From positions 186,001 to 250,000 of the forward strand of contig NZ_NBBI01000004.1 of the NCBI RefSeq assembly GCF_002197685.1: a stretch of DNA of 64,000 nucleotides, in the 5' to 3' direction. The notes beneath the pieces are model-generated. The model was given only the letters and a program-made list of their open reading frames with translations, made no database searches and was not told the origin of the DNA. This document shows, one piece after another, positions 36,557 through 45,947 of the stretch. The stretch is from Sphingomonas dokdonensis. Its GTDB lineage: Bacteria > Pseudomonadota > Alphaproteobacteria > Sphingomonadales > Sphingomonadaceae. A program made the position numbers and the translations under genes. Every line of letters begins with the position of its first letter. Position 1 is the first letter of the stretch.

Positions 36557-38155
36557 CTATTGCCCGCAATCGGCAGGCCGCGGGCGAAGCAGCGCGCGGC
36601 CCGCGGCGGCACCGGTCACCGCGCCGTCCTTCAACGCCAGTTTGCCGTTCACGAACAGCGCCTTCACCCCCGCGCTCGGCTCGCGGGGCCGGATATAGTC
36701 CGCACGAGGCGCATAAGCGGCCGGATCGAACACGACCACATCCGCAAACAGGCCGCGCTTCAGGTACCCACGGCCGCTGATATGGTACATGTCTGCCGTG
36801 GCCCCGGTCGATCGACGGATGAACTGCGCGATGCTGATCACCGGCCGCTTGACGACATAATCCTGATACAGCTTCGGGAAGGTCGCATATTGCCGCGGGT
36901 GCCCGTTCGATCCGTCAGACGAGGTGACGACCCACGGCTGCTTCATGATCAGTTCAACGTCGCGCGGCGCCATGTTGAAGCTCGCGACGGCGGCGCCGGC
37001 CGGTTCGGTGCCGCTGGCGTTGGCCACGCGCAGGATGCGGATCGCGGCATCGATCGGGTCGAGCTTCCATGTCGCGGCCATTTGCGCCAGCGTCTTGCCG
37101 GTCCACGGCTGCCCCTGCGCAATCAGAAGCAGCGATTCCGCTCCCCCGCGCCGCCGCATATTCTCGCGCATTTCCGCTTTGATCCGCGCCATGATCTCGG
37201 GCGTATCGAATCGTTTGATCATCGATTGATAGCCGCCATCCACCGCCCACGCCGTTACCAGCGAGGCATCGACGCTCGAACCTGAGGCGAGCCACGGATA
37301 TTGATCGGCGGTCACGTCCTGCCCGGCCGCGCGCGCGTCCTTGATCGTGCGGATCAACTCGGGCGCCTTGCCGTGCAGATCGACGCCCAGCGCTTTCAGA
37401 TGCGCAATATGCACGGGTGCGCCTGCCCGTCGCCCGATCTCGATCGCTTCCTTGGTGGAGGCGATGAGGCCGATATTATAGTTCGACTCGTCGCGTTGAT
37501 GGCTGTCGTACATACCACCGCGCTTGCCTGCCTCCGCCGCAACTGCGGCCACCTCGTCGGTTTTGGCGAAGCTCTGCGGCGGATAGAACAGCCCCGCCGA
37601 CAAGCCATAGGCGCCCTCGCACATCGCCTTTGCCGCCAGCCGCTTTTCCTCTGCCAGTTCGGCCGGGGTCGGCGCACGATCAGCCTTGCCCAGCACGCGC
37701 TGGCGGATTGCACCAAAGCCGACGAACGGCACCACATTGGTGCCGATGCCGCTCGCCTCCAGCTTGCGCCCGTCCTCACCCACGTCGGGCGTGCCATAGC
37801 CGTCGACACCGATCACGATCGTCGACACGCCCTGCGCGAGCCACGGCAAGTTGAGCCGCGCCTTGGGATCGTCAGACCGGATATAGCTGTCGGGATGGGT
37901 ATGCGCGTCGATGAAGCCGGGCGCGACGATCTGTCCCTTGGAGTCCACCACTTGTCCAGCGCGGGTGCCACGACCCGGCCCGACATAAACGATGCGATCG
38001 CCCGCAATCTCCACATCGCCGGTGATCGGCGGCGTGTCCGCGCCCGTGTAGATCGTGCCCCCACGGATCACGACATCGACCGTCGCCTCGTTGGCGCCGC
38101 CCAGCACCAGCATCGCCGCCAGCCCCACCCCGGCGCGAAGACCCGCGCGCCTCAC
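36557..38155 (-). CDS. N-acyl-D-amino-acid deacylase (D-aminoacylase), exported
   Basis: A 532-residue metal amidohydrolase. Zinc-site elements are DAHTHPD, the Cys region AMCEG, DSHQRDE, VHIAHLKA and TSSDGSNGHPR. The N-terminus (VRRAGLRAGVGLAAMLVLGG) is a signal peptide, placing it in the periplasm. It frees D-amino acids from N-acyl-D-amino acids. The GTG start at 38155 overlaps the acylase stop (GTGA), with AAGGGA upstream. With the preceding acylase it would trim acylated D-amino acids or peptides before uptake. Confidence 0.9.
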   Translation of the reverse strand: MRRAGLRAGVGLAAMLVLGGANEATVDVVIRGGTIYTGADTPPITGDVEIAGDRIVYVGPGRGTRAGQVVDSKGQIVAPGFIDAHTHPDSYIRSDDPKARLNLPWLAQGVSTIVIGVDGYGTPDVGEDGRKLEASGIGTNVVPFVGFGAIRQRVLGKADRAPTPAELAEEKRLAAKAMCEGAYGLSAGLFYPPQSFAKTDEVAAVAAEAGKRGGMYDSHQRDESNYNIGLIASTKEAIEIGRRAGAPVHIAHLKALGVDLHGKAPELIRTIKDARAAGQDVTADQYPWLASGSSVDASLVTAWAVDGGYQSMIKRFDTPEIMARIKAEMRENMRRRGGAESLLLIAQGQPWTGKTLAQMAATWKLDPIDAAIRILRVANASGTEPAGAAVASFNMAPRDVELIMKQPWVVTSSDGSNGHPRQYATFPKLYQDYVVKRPVISIAQFIRRSTGATADMYHISGRGYLKRGLFADVVVFDPAAYAPRADYIRPREPSAGVKALFVNGKLALKDGAVTGAAAGRALLRPRPADCGQ

Positions 38156-40485
38156 TTGCCGTTCCCTTGTGGGGTGAGCGTCCAGCGGTTGGCCGTCGCC
38201 GCATCCACCGCAGCGCGGCTGAACGTCATCGGCAGCACATCGCCCTTGGTCCACGGCGTGTATTGATCGCGATAATGCGATGAGCGCGGATCATTCGATT
38301 GTCCCGGCAGGTTCAGCATCACCGATCTATCCCAATCGCCCACGTCGATCACTTGCAGATAGCTGGCACCGCCGCCGACACGCCAGCTCGGCCCGCTGCC
38401 GAGCCACCGCGCCATGACGGTGTAGCTGTCGCCGCCCGATCCTTCGCCCTCGATCGGCGGGAACGCCGCTGCGATCGCCGGAATGCTGGACAAGGGGTGG
38501 CTGATCTGCACCTGATGCAACGTCCCCCAGCGCCAAGTGGCAGGGTCGCTTCCCAGCAGCCGCTGCGCCTCGGCCCATCCGCTCGCCAACGCCGCATCCA
38601 CCATCGCCGGCCGGCTCGCGGCACGTCGCAACAGCTCGGACGGCGCGATCTCGTCCACCAGGCCCTTCGCCTGCTCGGGCACGATCGCCGTCAGCATCCG
38701 CCTGCCCAGGTCGCGCCAGACAATCTCGTACAGCGCCGCGGCGCCGCTATCCTTGTCGAGCCGCGCGTCCCAGCCGGACAGCAATTTCACCGCCGAAGCC
38801 GCGCCAGCGGACGGCCGCTTGGGCAGCAGCGCCAGGAACTGCTTGGCCGGCGCCGATAGCGTGTCGAACTGCAAGGCGACGCTGTCCGCGACCGAATGGC
38901 GCGGCTGCGATGCCAGCACCTCGGCCACCCGCTCGTAGCGATATGGATCGCGGAACGAGAAGGCCGGTATGCGATCGCGCGGCCAGTCGGCTGGCAAATT
39001 GTTCTGGTTGGCCGACGCGAACCAGCCCTTCTTCGGGTTGAACGCGCTCGGCAGCGCGCGGAAGTCGCGATAACCGTTCCAGTCGTACGCGCCATCGCCC
39101 GGCACCGGCATCAACCCGTCGCCCTTCTTGCGCTGCGGGACGAAGCCGATGACCTGCCAGCCGTGATTGCCGTCCACGTCGGCATAATGGAAATTGGTCG
39201 GCGACGGGTGCAGCTTGAATGCGTCTTTCAGGCTGTTCCAATCGCGCGCCAGGTTGATCGCCACCATGGAGAACGCGCCGAACCCGCCCGGCTGCATGCC
39301 GATCGAGCCGAGCACCGTCGCCCGTGCTTTCGCCGGATCGTGCATGATCACCGGACCCTGCACTGCGTAGCGCAGCAGCACTTTCTGCGGCGGACCGTCC
39401 TTGACCGGGATCATCTCCTCGACCCGTTCGAACCGCTTCCACCCGCCATCGTGCCGGTAACGCTCGGGGTCGTTAGGATCAAGCTCGATCACGAACAGAT
39501 CCTGCTGGTCGATGTGGAAGTTCGTCCGGCCGAATGCGAAGCGATCGGTATGCCCCTGCATGATGCCCGGCAGGCCTGGCGCCCCGCCGCCGATCACGTC
39601 CAGCCCCGGTGCGGTCAGATGCGCCACGTGCCGCGGCCCGAACCCGCCAATGCCAAGGTGCGGATCGTTGGCGAGAATCGGGCGGCCGGTCGCCGTGCGG
39701 CTTCCCGCCACCGTCCAGGCGTTCGATCCCGCCTGCGAGCGGTCGAGCTGCTCGTCCGGATCGTGCGTCGGCGTCTCCGGCCCGAATGGCAGGCGACCGA
39801 GCTGCAGCACGCCAAGGTCCGCCTCGCTCACTTTTGCCACGTCCAGCCCGGCGGGTACCGTCAGCTTCCAGGCCGGTCGCAGCGGCGCGACGACCGCGTC
39901 CAGCTCCAGCAGGCCCAGCGCGGCCAGCTTCGCCCGGCGGATTTCGTCATCGGCATTGCCGATCGCGCTGCCACGCGCGCGCACCATGTCGCGAATGTCC
40001 CAACGCAGCGGCATGACGCCGAGAATGCGATATTCAAGCGGCAACTCGCCGGCGTTGCGCTCCACCTCCGCGATGCGCGCGTTAACCCCGGCAATATAGC
40101 CCGCAACACAGTCGCGCACCTCCATCGGCACGCGCGCAAGCTCGGCCTCCAGGTCGCCGCGATAGTGGAACAGCCGGGCCACCGCGTCATGCTTCGTGAA
40201 TTCGGGGCCGAATGCTTCTGCCATCCGGCCGAGCTCGCGGCGGTGCCCCAGATCGATCTGGAACAGCCGGTCGCGCGCCACGACATAGCCTTGGCCGAAA
40301 AACGCATCGGCCTTGGTCTGCGCGCGGATGTGCGGGACGCCCCAACGATCGTCGATAATCTCGATCGGCGCCGACAACCCCGAAACGCTGCGGCTGCCGG
40401 CAACGCCGCGCATCTGCCCGCGACAGGCCGTGGAAACCAGCGCCGTCGCTGCGGAGCCGAGCAGGAACTGGCGCCGATGAAGCAT
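38152..40485 (-). CDS. Penicillin-acylase-family Ntn hydrolase
   Basis: A 777-residue peptidase S45 precursor. The N-terminus MLHRRQFLLGSAATALVSTAC combines a twin-arginine-like start with a lipobox-like LVSTAC, so export and possibly lipid anchoring are likely. A VPHI(R/H)A-type region (DDRWGVPHIRAQTKAD) opens the alpha chain. The Ntn nucleophile is the Ser of QAGSNAWTVAG, where self-cleavage would create the beta chain; ANDPHLGI follows. Relatives cleave beta-lactams, acyl-homoserine lactones or N-acyl amino acids. First gene of the D-amino-acid operon, ATG at 40485 behind AAAGGAT. Substrate is not known. Confidence 0.9.
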   Translation of the reverse strand: MLHRRQFLLGSAATALVSTACRGQMRGVAGSRSVSGLSAPIEIIDDRWGVPHIRAQTKADAFFGQGYVVARDRLFQIDLGHRRELGRMAEAFGPEFTKHDAVARLFHYRGDLEAELARVPMEVRDCVAGYIAGVNARIAEVERNAGELPLEYRILGVMPLRWDIRDMVRARGSAIGNADDEIRRAKLAALGLLELDAVVAPLRPAWKLTVPAGLDVAKVSEADLGVLQLGRLPFGPETPTHDPDEQLDRSQAGSNAWTVAGSRTATGRPILANDPHLGIGGFGPRHVAHLTAPGLDVIGGGAPGLPGIMQGHTDRFAFGRTNFHIDQQDLFVIELDPNDPERYRHDGGWKRFERVEEMIPVKDGPPQKVLLRYAVQGPVIMHDPAKARATVLGSIGMQPGGFGAFSMVAINLARDWNSLKDAFKLHPSPTNFHYADVDGNHGWQVIGFVPQRKKGDGLMPVPGDGAYDWNGYRDFRALPSAFNPKKGWFASANQNNLPADWPRDRIPAFSFRDPYRYERVAEVLASQPRHSVADSVALQFDTLSAPAKQFLALLPKRPSAGAASAVKLLSGWDARLDKDSGAAALYEIVWRDLGRRMLTAIVPEQAKGLVDEIAPSELLRRAASRPAMVDAALASGWAEAQRLLGSDPATWRWGTLHQVQISHPLSSIPAIAAAFPPIEGEGSGGDSYTVMARWLGSGPSWRVGGGASYLQVIDVGDWDRSVMLNLPGQSNDPRSSHYRDQYTPWTKGDVLPMTFSRAAVDAATANRWTLTPQGNGK

Positions 40486-40600
40486 TTCTATCCTTTCAAC
40501 ATGCGTCCCGGCGCAGGCTAACGTGCTCGCCCTGCGTGCGTCCATGACAAGCGCAGCCCAAGGCATAGCAGGGGGTTATGCAGCGCTTCAGACGGGCGGC

Positions 40601-40614
40601 CATATTCGCAATCT
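40601..40614. promoter_or_regulatory. Direct repeat, left copy, in divergent control region
   Basis: CATATTCGCAATCT, matched 12 of 14 bases by CATATTGGCGATCT 82 bp to the right, in the 271-bp gap between the acylase operon and the divergent TonB receptor. The spacing is close to eight helical turns, so both copies would face the same side of DNA. Confidence 0.45.
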
Positions 40615-40682
40615 ATGGGTCGGCAAACAATCCGACCAGCGCCGCCCCTTGACGGCTTTCGCCCGGTACCAGAACGTCCACC

Positions 40683-40696
40683 CATATTGGCGATCT
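40683..40696. promoter_or_regulatory. Direct repeat, right copy, in divergent control region
   Basis: CATATTGGCGATCT, the partner of 40601-40614. It lies 60 bp upstream of the TonB receptor start, while the left copy is 116 bp from the acylase start. A pair like this suits looping or tandem binding by the operon's LysR regulator; this is inference. Confidence 0.45.
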
Positions 40697-40756
40697 GCGA
40701 CAACAGCATGACGCACGCGGGTTGGTTCAAGTTCTTAAGCTTTCGGGGGACGGCAC

Positions 40757-43700
40757 ATGCGTGATATTTTCTTGTCCAGGGCGATGCTCGGCACGACGGG
40801 GCTTATCGCCCTTGCCGCTGGCCTGGCCACGCCGGCTCAGGCGCAAACTCAGCCGTCGAACACCGCAACGGCCCAGATCGGCGATCCCGCGCCCGGCACC
40901 AGCAACGATGCCAACGGTCCGGACGTGGTGGTCACCGGCACGCGCATCGTGCGCGATGGGTTCCAGGCACCCACGCCGCTCACGGTGCTGACGCAGCAGG
41001 AAATCCGGAACTCCTCGCCGTCGAACAACGTCGCCGATTTCGTCAATCAGCTCCCGGCGCTCGCCGGGTCGACGCGCCCGGCCAACTCGCGCCTGAACCT
41101 GTCCAGCGGCCAGGCCGGCATCAACGCGCTCAACCTGCGCAATCTTGGCGAAACCCGCACGCTGGTGCTGCTCGACGGCCGCCGTTCGGTCGCCTCCACC
41201 GTCACCGGATTGGTCGACGTGAACACCATACCACAGGCTCTGGTGAAGAGCATCGAGGTCGTCACCGGCGGCGCATCGTCCGCCTACGGTTCGGACGCAG
41301 TCGCCGGTGTCGTCAACTTCGTGCTCGACAAGAAGTACACCGGGCTGAAGGTCGCGATCGACAGCGGCATCACCGAAGAGGGCGATGGCGCAAACTATTC
41401 CTTCTCGGTCACCGGCGGCCTCTCCTGGGGCAGCGAGGGCCGTGGCCACCTGCTCCTGAACGCGGAGCTTGCGCACCGCGACGGCATCTTCAAGATCGAC
41501 CGCGACTGGAACCAGACCGGCTATGTCCGCATCCAGGATCCGAACTGGACGGCAACCAGCACCACCCCGCAATATCTGATCCGCCGCCAGGTCGGCGCGG
41601 CGAATTCGACGCCCGGCGGCCTCATCACCGGCTCCGCCGGCGTGCGTCCGAACCAGTTGCGCGGGACCTATTTTGGCTATCTCGGCGCGATCAACCAATA
41701 TCAGTACGGCGCGCTTACCTTCCCCTCACCGACCGGCAGCGCGGCGCCATCGCTGACCCAGGGCGGCAGCTGGCAGGTCAACGATTCCGGTCGCCGCATC
41801 GGGCTCGATCCCGAGGATGATCGTCGCGGCGTCTTTGCTCGCGCCAGCTACGAGATCGCCGACGATATCGAGGTGTTCGCCGAAGGGTCGTACAACTGGC
41901 AGGAGGTCTTCTTCAACGCCGGTCCGAACCTGTCGACCGGCATCGCGCTAAACGCAACCGGCTGCACGACCGTACCCGTTCCGGTGACGTGCAACGCCTT
42001 CCTCTACAATGCCCTGGGCGCGTCGGCACTTACCGGCGTCACCGGCGTCACGCTGGCGACCACGGCGGCTGACCTGCCTTTCCGTGCCGTCAACAACAAG
42101 CGCGAGGTGCAGCGTTACGCCATCGGCGCGGAGGGCACGGCGCAAGTGTTCGGCAAAGACGCCGTGTGGAACATCTACGGCCAATACGGCCGCGCCGATC
42201 TGCGCGAGCAGCTGCGCAACATCATGAACATCGGGCGCATGAATAATGCCACCGCCGCCGCCTTTGCGCCGGTGGGCAGCGGCTATACGCCCGGCTCGAT
42301 CCAGTGCCTCGTCAACGTCGATGCAGTGGCAACCAACAACGATCCGGCCTGCGTGCCGCTGAATCGGCTCGGCATCGGCGTCGCCAACCCGGCGGCAATC
42401 GGCTATGTGCTGGGCGATCCGTACCGCGACGAAGTGGTCGAGCAGTATAACGCCGCCTTTAACGTCTCGGTCACGCCGTTCCGCACCTGGGCAGGCGATG
42501 TCAGCGTGGCGACCGGCTTCGAATATCGCGAGGAAAAGATCCGCGGCTTCGTCCCGACCGAATTCCAGCCGGCGGTCAGCCTGAACGCACAAGGTCGCCC
42601 CACGACGTCGAACGCCTGGTCGGTCGGCAATTACCTGCCCACCAACGGCAGCTACAACGTGAAGGAAGTTTTCCTCGAAACGGTGGTCCCGCTCGGCTAC
42701 GGGCTGGAATTCAACGGTGCCGTCCGCGCTACCGACTATTCCACCGCCGGTTATGTGACCACGTGGAAAGCGGGCGCCACCTGGCAGCCGATCGAGGACT
42801 TTCGCCTGCGTGTCACCCGCTCGCGCGACATCCGCGCGCCCAACCTGAACGAACTCTATCAGGGCGGTTCCGCCAACAGCGATTCCGTGCGCAACCCGGC
42901 TTATACGCCCAACGGCGCGAACGGCCCGGCAACCTTTGGCTATTCCGGCTTCGTCACCGGCAACACCAACCTGAGCGTCGAAAAGTCGGATTCCTGGAAC
43001 GCCGGCATCGTGCTCACCCCGCGCTTCTTGCCGGGCCTTGCCCTGTCGGTCGATTATTTCGACATCGATATCGAGGACGGGATCACCACCTTCAGCGCGC
43101 AGAGCATCTTTGACCTGTGCTATGTCGGCAACCAGGATCTCTGCGCGGCGATCTCCGACGATCCCAATCGCTCGACGCCGGGGCAGCCGTACAAGCTGGT
43201 GCGCAGCCAGCCGTTCAACGCCGCCAGCCAGACGGTGCGTGGCGTCGACATCGATGCGTCGTACCGCATGCCGCTGTCGCGCTTCTTCGCCGAAAGCGAG
43301 GGCAATTTCACCCTCCGCGGCGTGGCGACGCGCTACATCGACAACATCCTCGACACGGGGGTGCCCGGCGCGGTCATCACCAACTCGGTGGGCGTGAACG
43401 GCGGTCAATCGACCACACCCAAGTGGATCTACCGCGTCAGCGCCACCTATGACACGCCCGACTTCGCCCTCACGGCGGTCGGTCGCGGCGTCAGCTCGGG
43501 CAAATATGTCGCCAACGGTGTCGAGTGCACCAGCAGCTGCCCACTCTCGACGGTCACCGCACCGACCTACGAGAGCAATCACGTGTCCGGCGTGTTCTAT
43601 GCGGACCTGAACTTCACGCAGAAGGTGCAGTTCGGCAATTCAGATGCACAGTTCTTCATCAACGTGACCAACCTTTTCGATCGCTGGCCACTGCTGCTGC

Positions 43701-43786
43701 CGGAGACGGGTCTGGCCGCAAACAGCACCTACTCGGATCTGCTCGGCCGGCAGTTCCGCATCGGCCTGCGCATGGAAACGCGCTGA
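40757..43786 (+). CDS. Large TonB-dependent receptor, probably for peptides or D-amino-acid fragments
   Basis: A 1009-residue outer-membrane receptor. The signal peptide (ending ATPAQAQ) is followed by TonB box DVVVTGTRI, a plug (QLPALAGSTRP, LNLRNLGETRTLVLLDGRR, IEVVTGGASSAYGSDAVAGV) and a long barrel ending in LRMETR. This large subgroup is common in sphingomonads and Caulobacter and is usually tied to organic nutrients, not iron. It is divergent from the acylase/D-aminoacylase operon, so cell-wall peptides or acylated D-amino acids are the suggested cargo. RBS GGGGGAC precedes ATG 40757; a strong terminator follows. Confidence 0.9.
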   Translation: MRDIFLSRAMLGTTGLIALAAGLATPAQAQTQPSNTATAQIGDPAPGTSNDANGPDVVVTGTRIVRDGFQAPTPLTVLTQQEIRNSSPSNNVADFVNQLPALAGSTRPANSRLNLSSGQAGINALNLRNLGETRTLVLLDGRRSVASTVTGLVDVNTIPQALVKSIEVVTGGASSAYGSDAVAGVVNFVLDKKYTGLKVAIDSGITEEGDGANYSFSVTGGLSWGSEGRGHLLLNAELAHRDGIFKIDRDWNQTGYVRIQDPNWTATSTTPQYLIRRQVGAANSTPGGLITGSAGVRPNQLRGTYFGYLGAINQYQYGALTFPSPTGSAAPSLTQGGSWQVNDSGRRIGLDPEDDRRGVFARASYEIADDIEVFAEGSYNWQEVFFNAGPNLSTGIALNATGCTTVPVPVTCNAFLYNALGASALTGVTGVTLATTAADLPFRAVNNKREVQRYAIGAEGTAQVFGKDAVWNIYGQYGRADLREQLRNIMNIGRMNNATAAAFAPVGSGYTPGSIQCLVNVDAVATNNDPACVPLNRLGIGVANPAAIGYVLGDPYRDEVVEQYNAAFNVSVTPFRTWAGDVSVATGFEYREEKIRGFVPTEFQPAVSLNAQGRPTTSNAWSVGNYLPTNGSYNVKEVFLETVVPLGYGLEFNGAVRATDYSTAGYVTTWKAGATWQPIEDFRLRVTRSRDIRAPNLNELYQGGSANSDSVRNPAYTPNGANGPATFGYSGFVTGNTNLSVEKSDSWNAGIVLTPRFLPGLALSVDYFDIDIEDGITTFSAQSIFDLCYVGNQDLCAAISDDPNRSTPGQPYKLVRSQPFNAASQTVRGVDIDASYRMPLSRFFAESEGNFTLRGVATRYIDNILDTGVPGAVITNSVGVNGGQSTTPKWIYRVSATYDTPDFALTAVGRGVSSGKYVANGVECTSSCPLSTVTAPTYESNHVSGVFYADLNFTQKVQFGNSDAQFFINVTNLFDRWPLLLPETGLAANSTYSDLLGRQFRIGLRMETR

Positions 43787-43797
43787 TCGAGAGAGAA

Positions 43798-43829
43798 GGG
43801 GCGAGCGGCAACGCTCGCTCCTTTTGTTA
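43798..43829 (+). terminator. Rho-independent terminator of the large TonB receptor
   Basis: GGGGCGAGCG pairs with CGCTCGCTCC (10 bp, one G-T) around GCAA, followed by TTTTGTT. It begins 12 bp after the stop codon. Confidence 0.88.
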
Positions 43830-43925
43830 CTGGCAAAGGGCGAACGGGCGCGATCTTCGACGGTGAAGCACATGCCACGTCACTAGCCACCCCGATAGAC
43901 CTAGAGAGAACTTGCCGATCGTGAA

Positions 43926-44549
43926 CTAGCCGGCGAGCTCGGCGTCGCACCCACGCCGCAACCGCTCGCATTCCATCACAAGCTGCTCTGCACCGTTCAC
44001 GGTCAGTGGTTCATACAGCAGCGTCTTCCAGCGGGAGACGGTCGCCAGATCGATCTCCCACCAGCGCGATTGTGCAAGCAGTTCGCTGATCGCCTCGGGA
44101 AAGCGCGGCCGCAGCAGCCGCGCAGGCACGCCGCCCATGATGGCGAAGCTTGGCACGTCGCGCGTTACCACCGCGCCCGCCGCGAGCACGGCGCCGTCAC
44201 CGATGTGCCGGCATCCGCTCAGGATCGTCACGCGGTCGCCGATCCACACATCATTGCCGATTGTCAGCGGATTATCTTCGTCGACCGGGATCGTATCCTG
44301 CGCCACCAGCCCCAACTTCGCATTGTAGAAATAGGGATGCTGCGTCATCCGCTCGATCGGATGGTCGCGCCGTCGCACGATCAGCCCCACGCCGACCGAG
44401 CACCATCGGCCCACCACGGTACCGCGCGGCAGCACGCCGGGCTGCATGATGGCGCCATAGGAATACATGCCCACCATCACCCCGTGTGACGCAAGCAGAT
44501 GCTGGCGCAGCATGGAGGACGCCATCTCGCCACCATCCCACCGTCGCAT
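43926..44549 (-). CDS. Left-handed beta-helix (hexapeptide) acyltransferase
   Basis: A protein of at least 207 residues with hexapeptide repeats (GTVVGRWCSVGVGLIV, IGNDVWIGDRVTILSG, IGDGAVLAAGAVVTRDVPSF) and the CatB/WbbJ-like ending GGVPARLLRPRF. It probably acetylates a sugar of the surface polysaccharide whose genes lie on the other strand. The ATG at 44549 is the first usable start. The same frame stays open for about 30 more codons upstream with protein-like content (KLIERLYAAQRTRNLSLRL) but no standard start before a stop, so the true start may be a rare codon or the 5' end may be frameshifted. Confidence 0.82.
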   Translation of the reverse strand: MRRWDGGEMASSMLRQHLLASHGVMVGMYSYGAIMQPGVLPRGTVVGRWCSVGVGLIVRRRDHPIERMTQHPYFYNAKLGLVAQDTIPVDEDNPLTIGNDVWIGDRVTILSGCRHIGDGAVLAAGAVVTRDVPSFAIMGGVPARLLRPRFPEAISELLAQSRWWEIDLATVSRWKTLLYEPLTVNGAEQLVMECERLRRGCDAELAG

Positions 44550-44743
44550 CAGCCGAAGCGACAGGTTGCGCGTACGTTGCGCGGCATACAGCCGTTCAAT
44601 CAGCTTCGCTCGCCATCGAAGGATTGCTCATCTCCTTCCTTCATAGGTCAGCGTCAATGCTGATCCATTCCTGCGCCAACTGTTCCCGCAGCAGGTGCGC
44701 CGCGCGGTAATACTGGTGGTGCAGCATCACGCCGCGGGGGACC

Positions 44744-45874
44744 ATGCCGATCACCTCAACTCGCTCCGTTTCGGCCACGATTGCCGTGCTCGCCGGCGCC
44801 TTTCTGGCGGGTTCGGCGATGCCGGCGCCGGCTCGGCCCGGCGTCGTTCTGGTCCGCAACACGCCGCAACTGATCACCGCGCTGCGCAGCGTACGCGGCG
44901 GCGAACGCATCCTGCTCGCGCCGGGCGACTACGCCCCCTTCGCCTTGCGCGATGTCACGCCGACGCGCGAGGTAACCATTACCTCGCAAGATCCCGCACA
45001 CCGCGCCGTGCTGACCGGGATGAACCTGCGCGGCGGCGCAAACCTTTCGTTCAACGATCTCGTGCTGCGCGGATCAGGCAAGGCCGCGCAGGAGGACTTC
45101 ATCTTCCGTGGCTTGCGCAACCTGCGGATCAGCCAGATCGCCGCGAGCGGCCGCCTTGGCCCGATCGGCCTTGCGGCGGACAAGATTATGCAATTGCGCG
45201 ATTGTACGAACGCCCTGATCTCCCGCGCAGAGTTCACAAACGCCGGCATCGCGCTGTCGCTGCTCGACACCAAGGGAGTCAGTGTCACATCCAGCTATTT
45301 CCATGACTTGCGCATGGATGCGATCCGCGGCGGCGGCAATTCCGACGTCCTCATCGCCTACAACTACATCACCGGCTTCAGCCCGACCGGGGCCGACCAC
45401 CCCGACGGCATCCAGTTCTGGACCAACCGGCAAAAGGCCGCCGCACAGAATATCAGGATCGTCGGCAACGTGATCCTGCGCGGTCGCGGCAAGCCGATGC
45501 AGGGCATCTTCATGCGCGATGAAGCGAACGATCTTCCGTACAAGAACGTCGTTTTGACCGACAACCTGGTCGTCGGCGGAATGTACAATGGCATCGCAAT
45601 TCTGTCCGACACGACATCGCTCCTCCTGACGAACAACGTCGTCGCCGCCTACCCTGATCAGAAAAGCTGGATCCGCGTCAATGGCCACGCGAAACTGCGG
45701 GCCAATCGATCACCCATCTACCTGATCGCGAACAAGCGCGTCGCGCGCCCCCCGGGCAATCGCGTCACGCCCGCCAGGGCAGATGGCGGCGCCGCTGCCA
45801 TCAAAGCCTGGGCCGCCGGCCGCTCCCTTGATCGCTACAGCGAAAGCCTACGCCGCCATGTTGATCGTCTCTGA
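44744..45874 (+). CDS. Secreted right-handed beta-helix protein (polysaccharide lyase-like)
   Basis: A 376-residue exported protein: signal peptide with alanine-rich cleavage region (AVLAGAFLAGSAMPAPA), then a parallel beta-helix (RGGERILLAPGDYAPF, repeated NxLVVGG/NxIxG turns). The segment TGADHPDGIQFW is found in pectate-lyase/alginate-modifying folds. It may trim, epimerise or modify the polysaccharide made by the following genes. The ATG at 44744 sits behind CGGGGGACC. Its 3' end is close to the next gene, suggesting an operon. Confidence 0.78.
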   Translation: MPITSTRSVSATIAVLAGAFLAGSAMPAPARPGVVLVRNTPQLITALRSVRGGERILLAPGDYAPFALRDVTPTREVTITSQDPAHRAVLTGMNLRGGANLSFNDLVLRGSGKAAQEDFIFRGLRNLRISQIAASGRLGPIGLAADKIMQLRDCTNALISRAEFTNAGIALSLLDTKGVSVTSSYFHDLRMDAIRGGGNSDVLIAYNYITGFSPTGADHPDGIQFWTNRQKAAAQNIRIVGNVILRGRGKPMQGIFMRDEANDLPYKNVVLTDNLVVGGMYNGIAILSDTTSLLLTNNVVAAYPDQKSWIRVNGHAKLRANRSPIYLIANKRVARPPGNRVTPARADGGAAAIKAWAAGRSLDRYSESLRRHVDRL

Positions 45875-45947
45875 CGCCCGCCGCCCGATGCTGCCGCGCG
45901 CGGCGAACGATGCCGGTCCCGCCGGTACGCCTCACCCGGCCGAGAGC

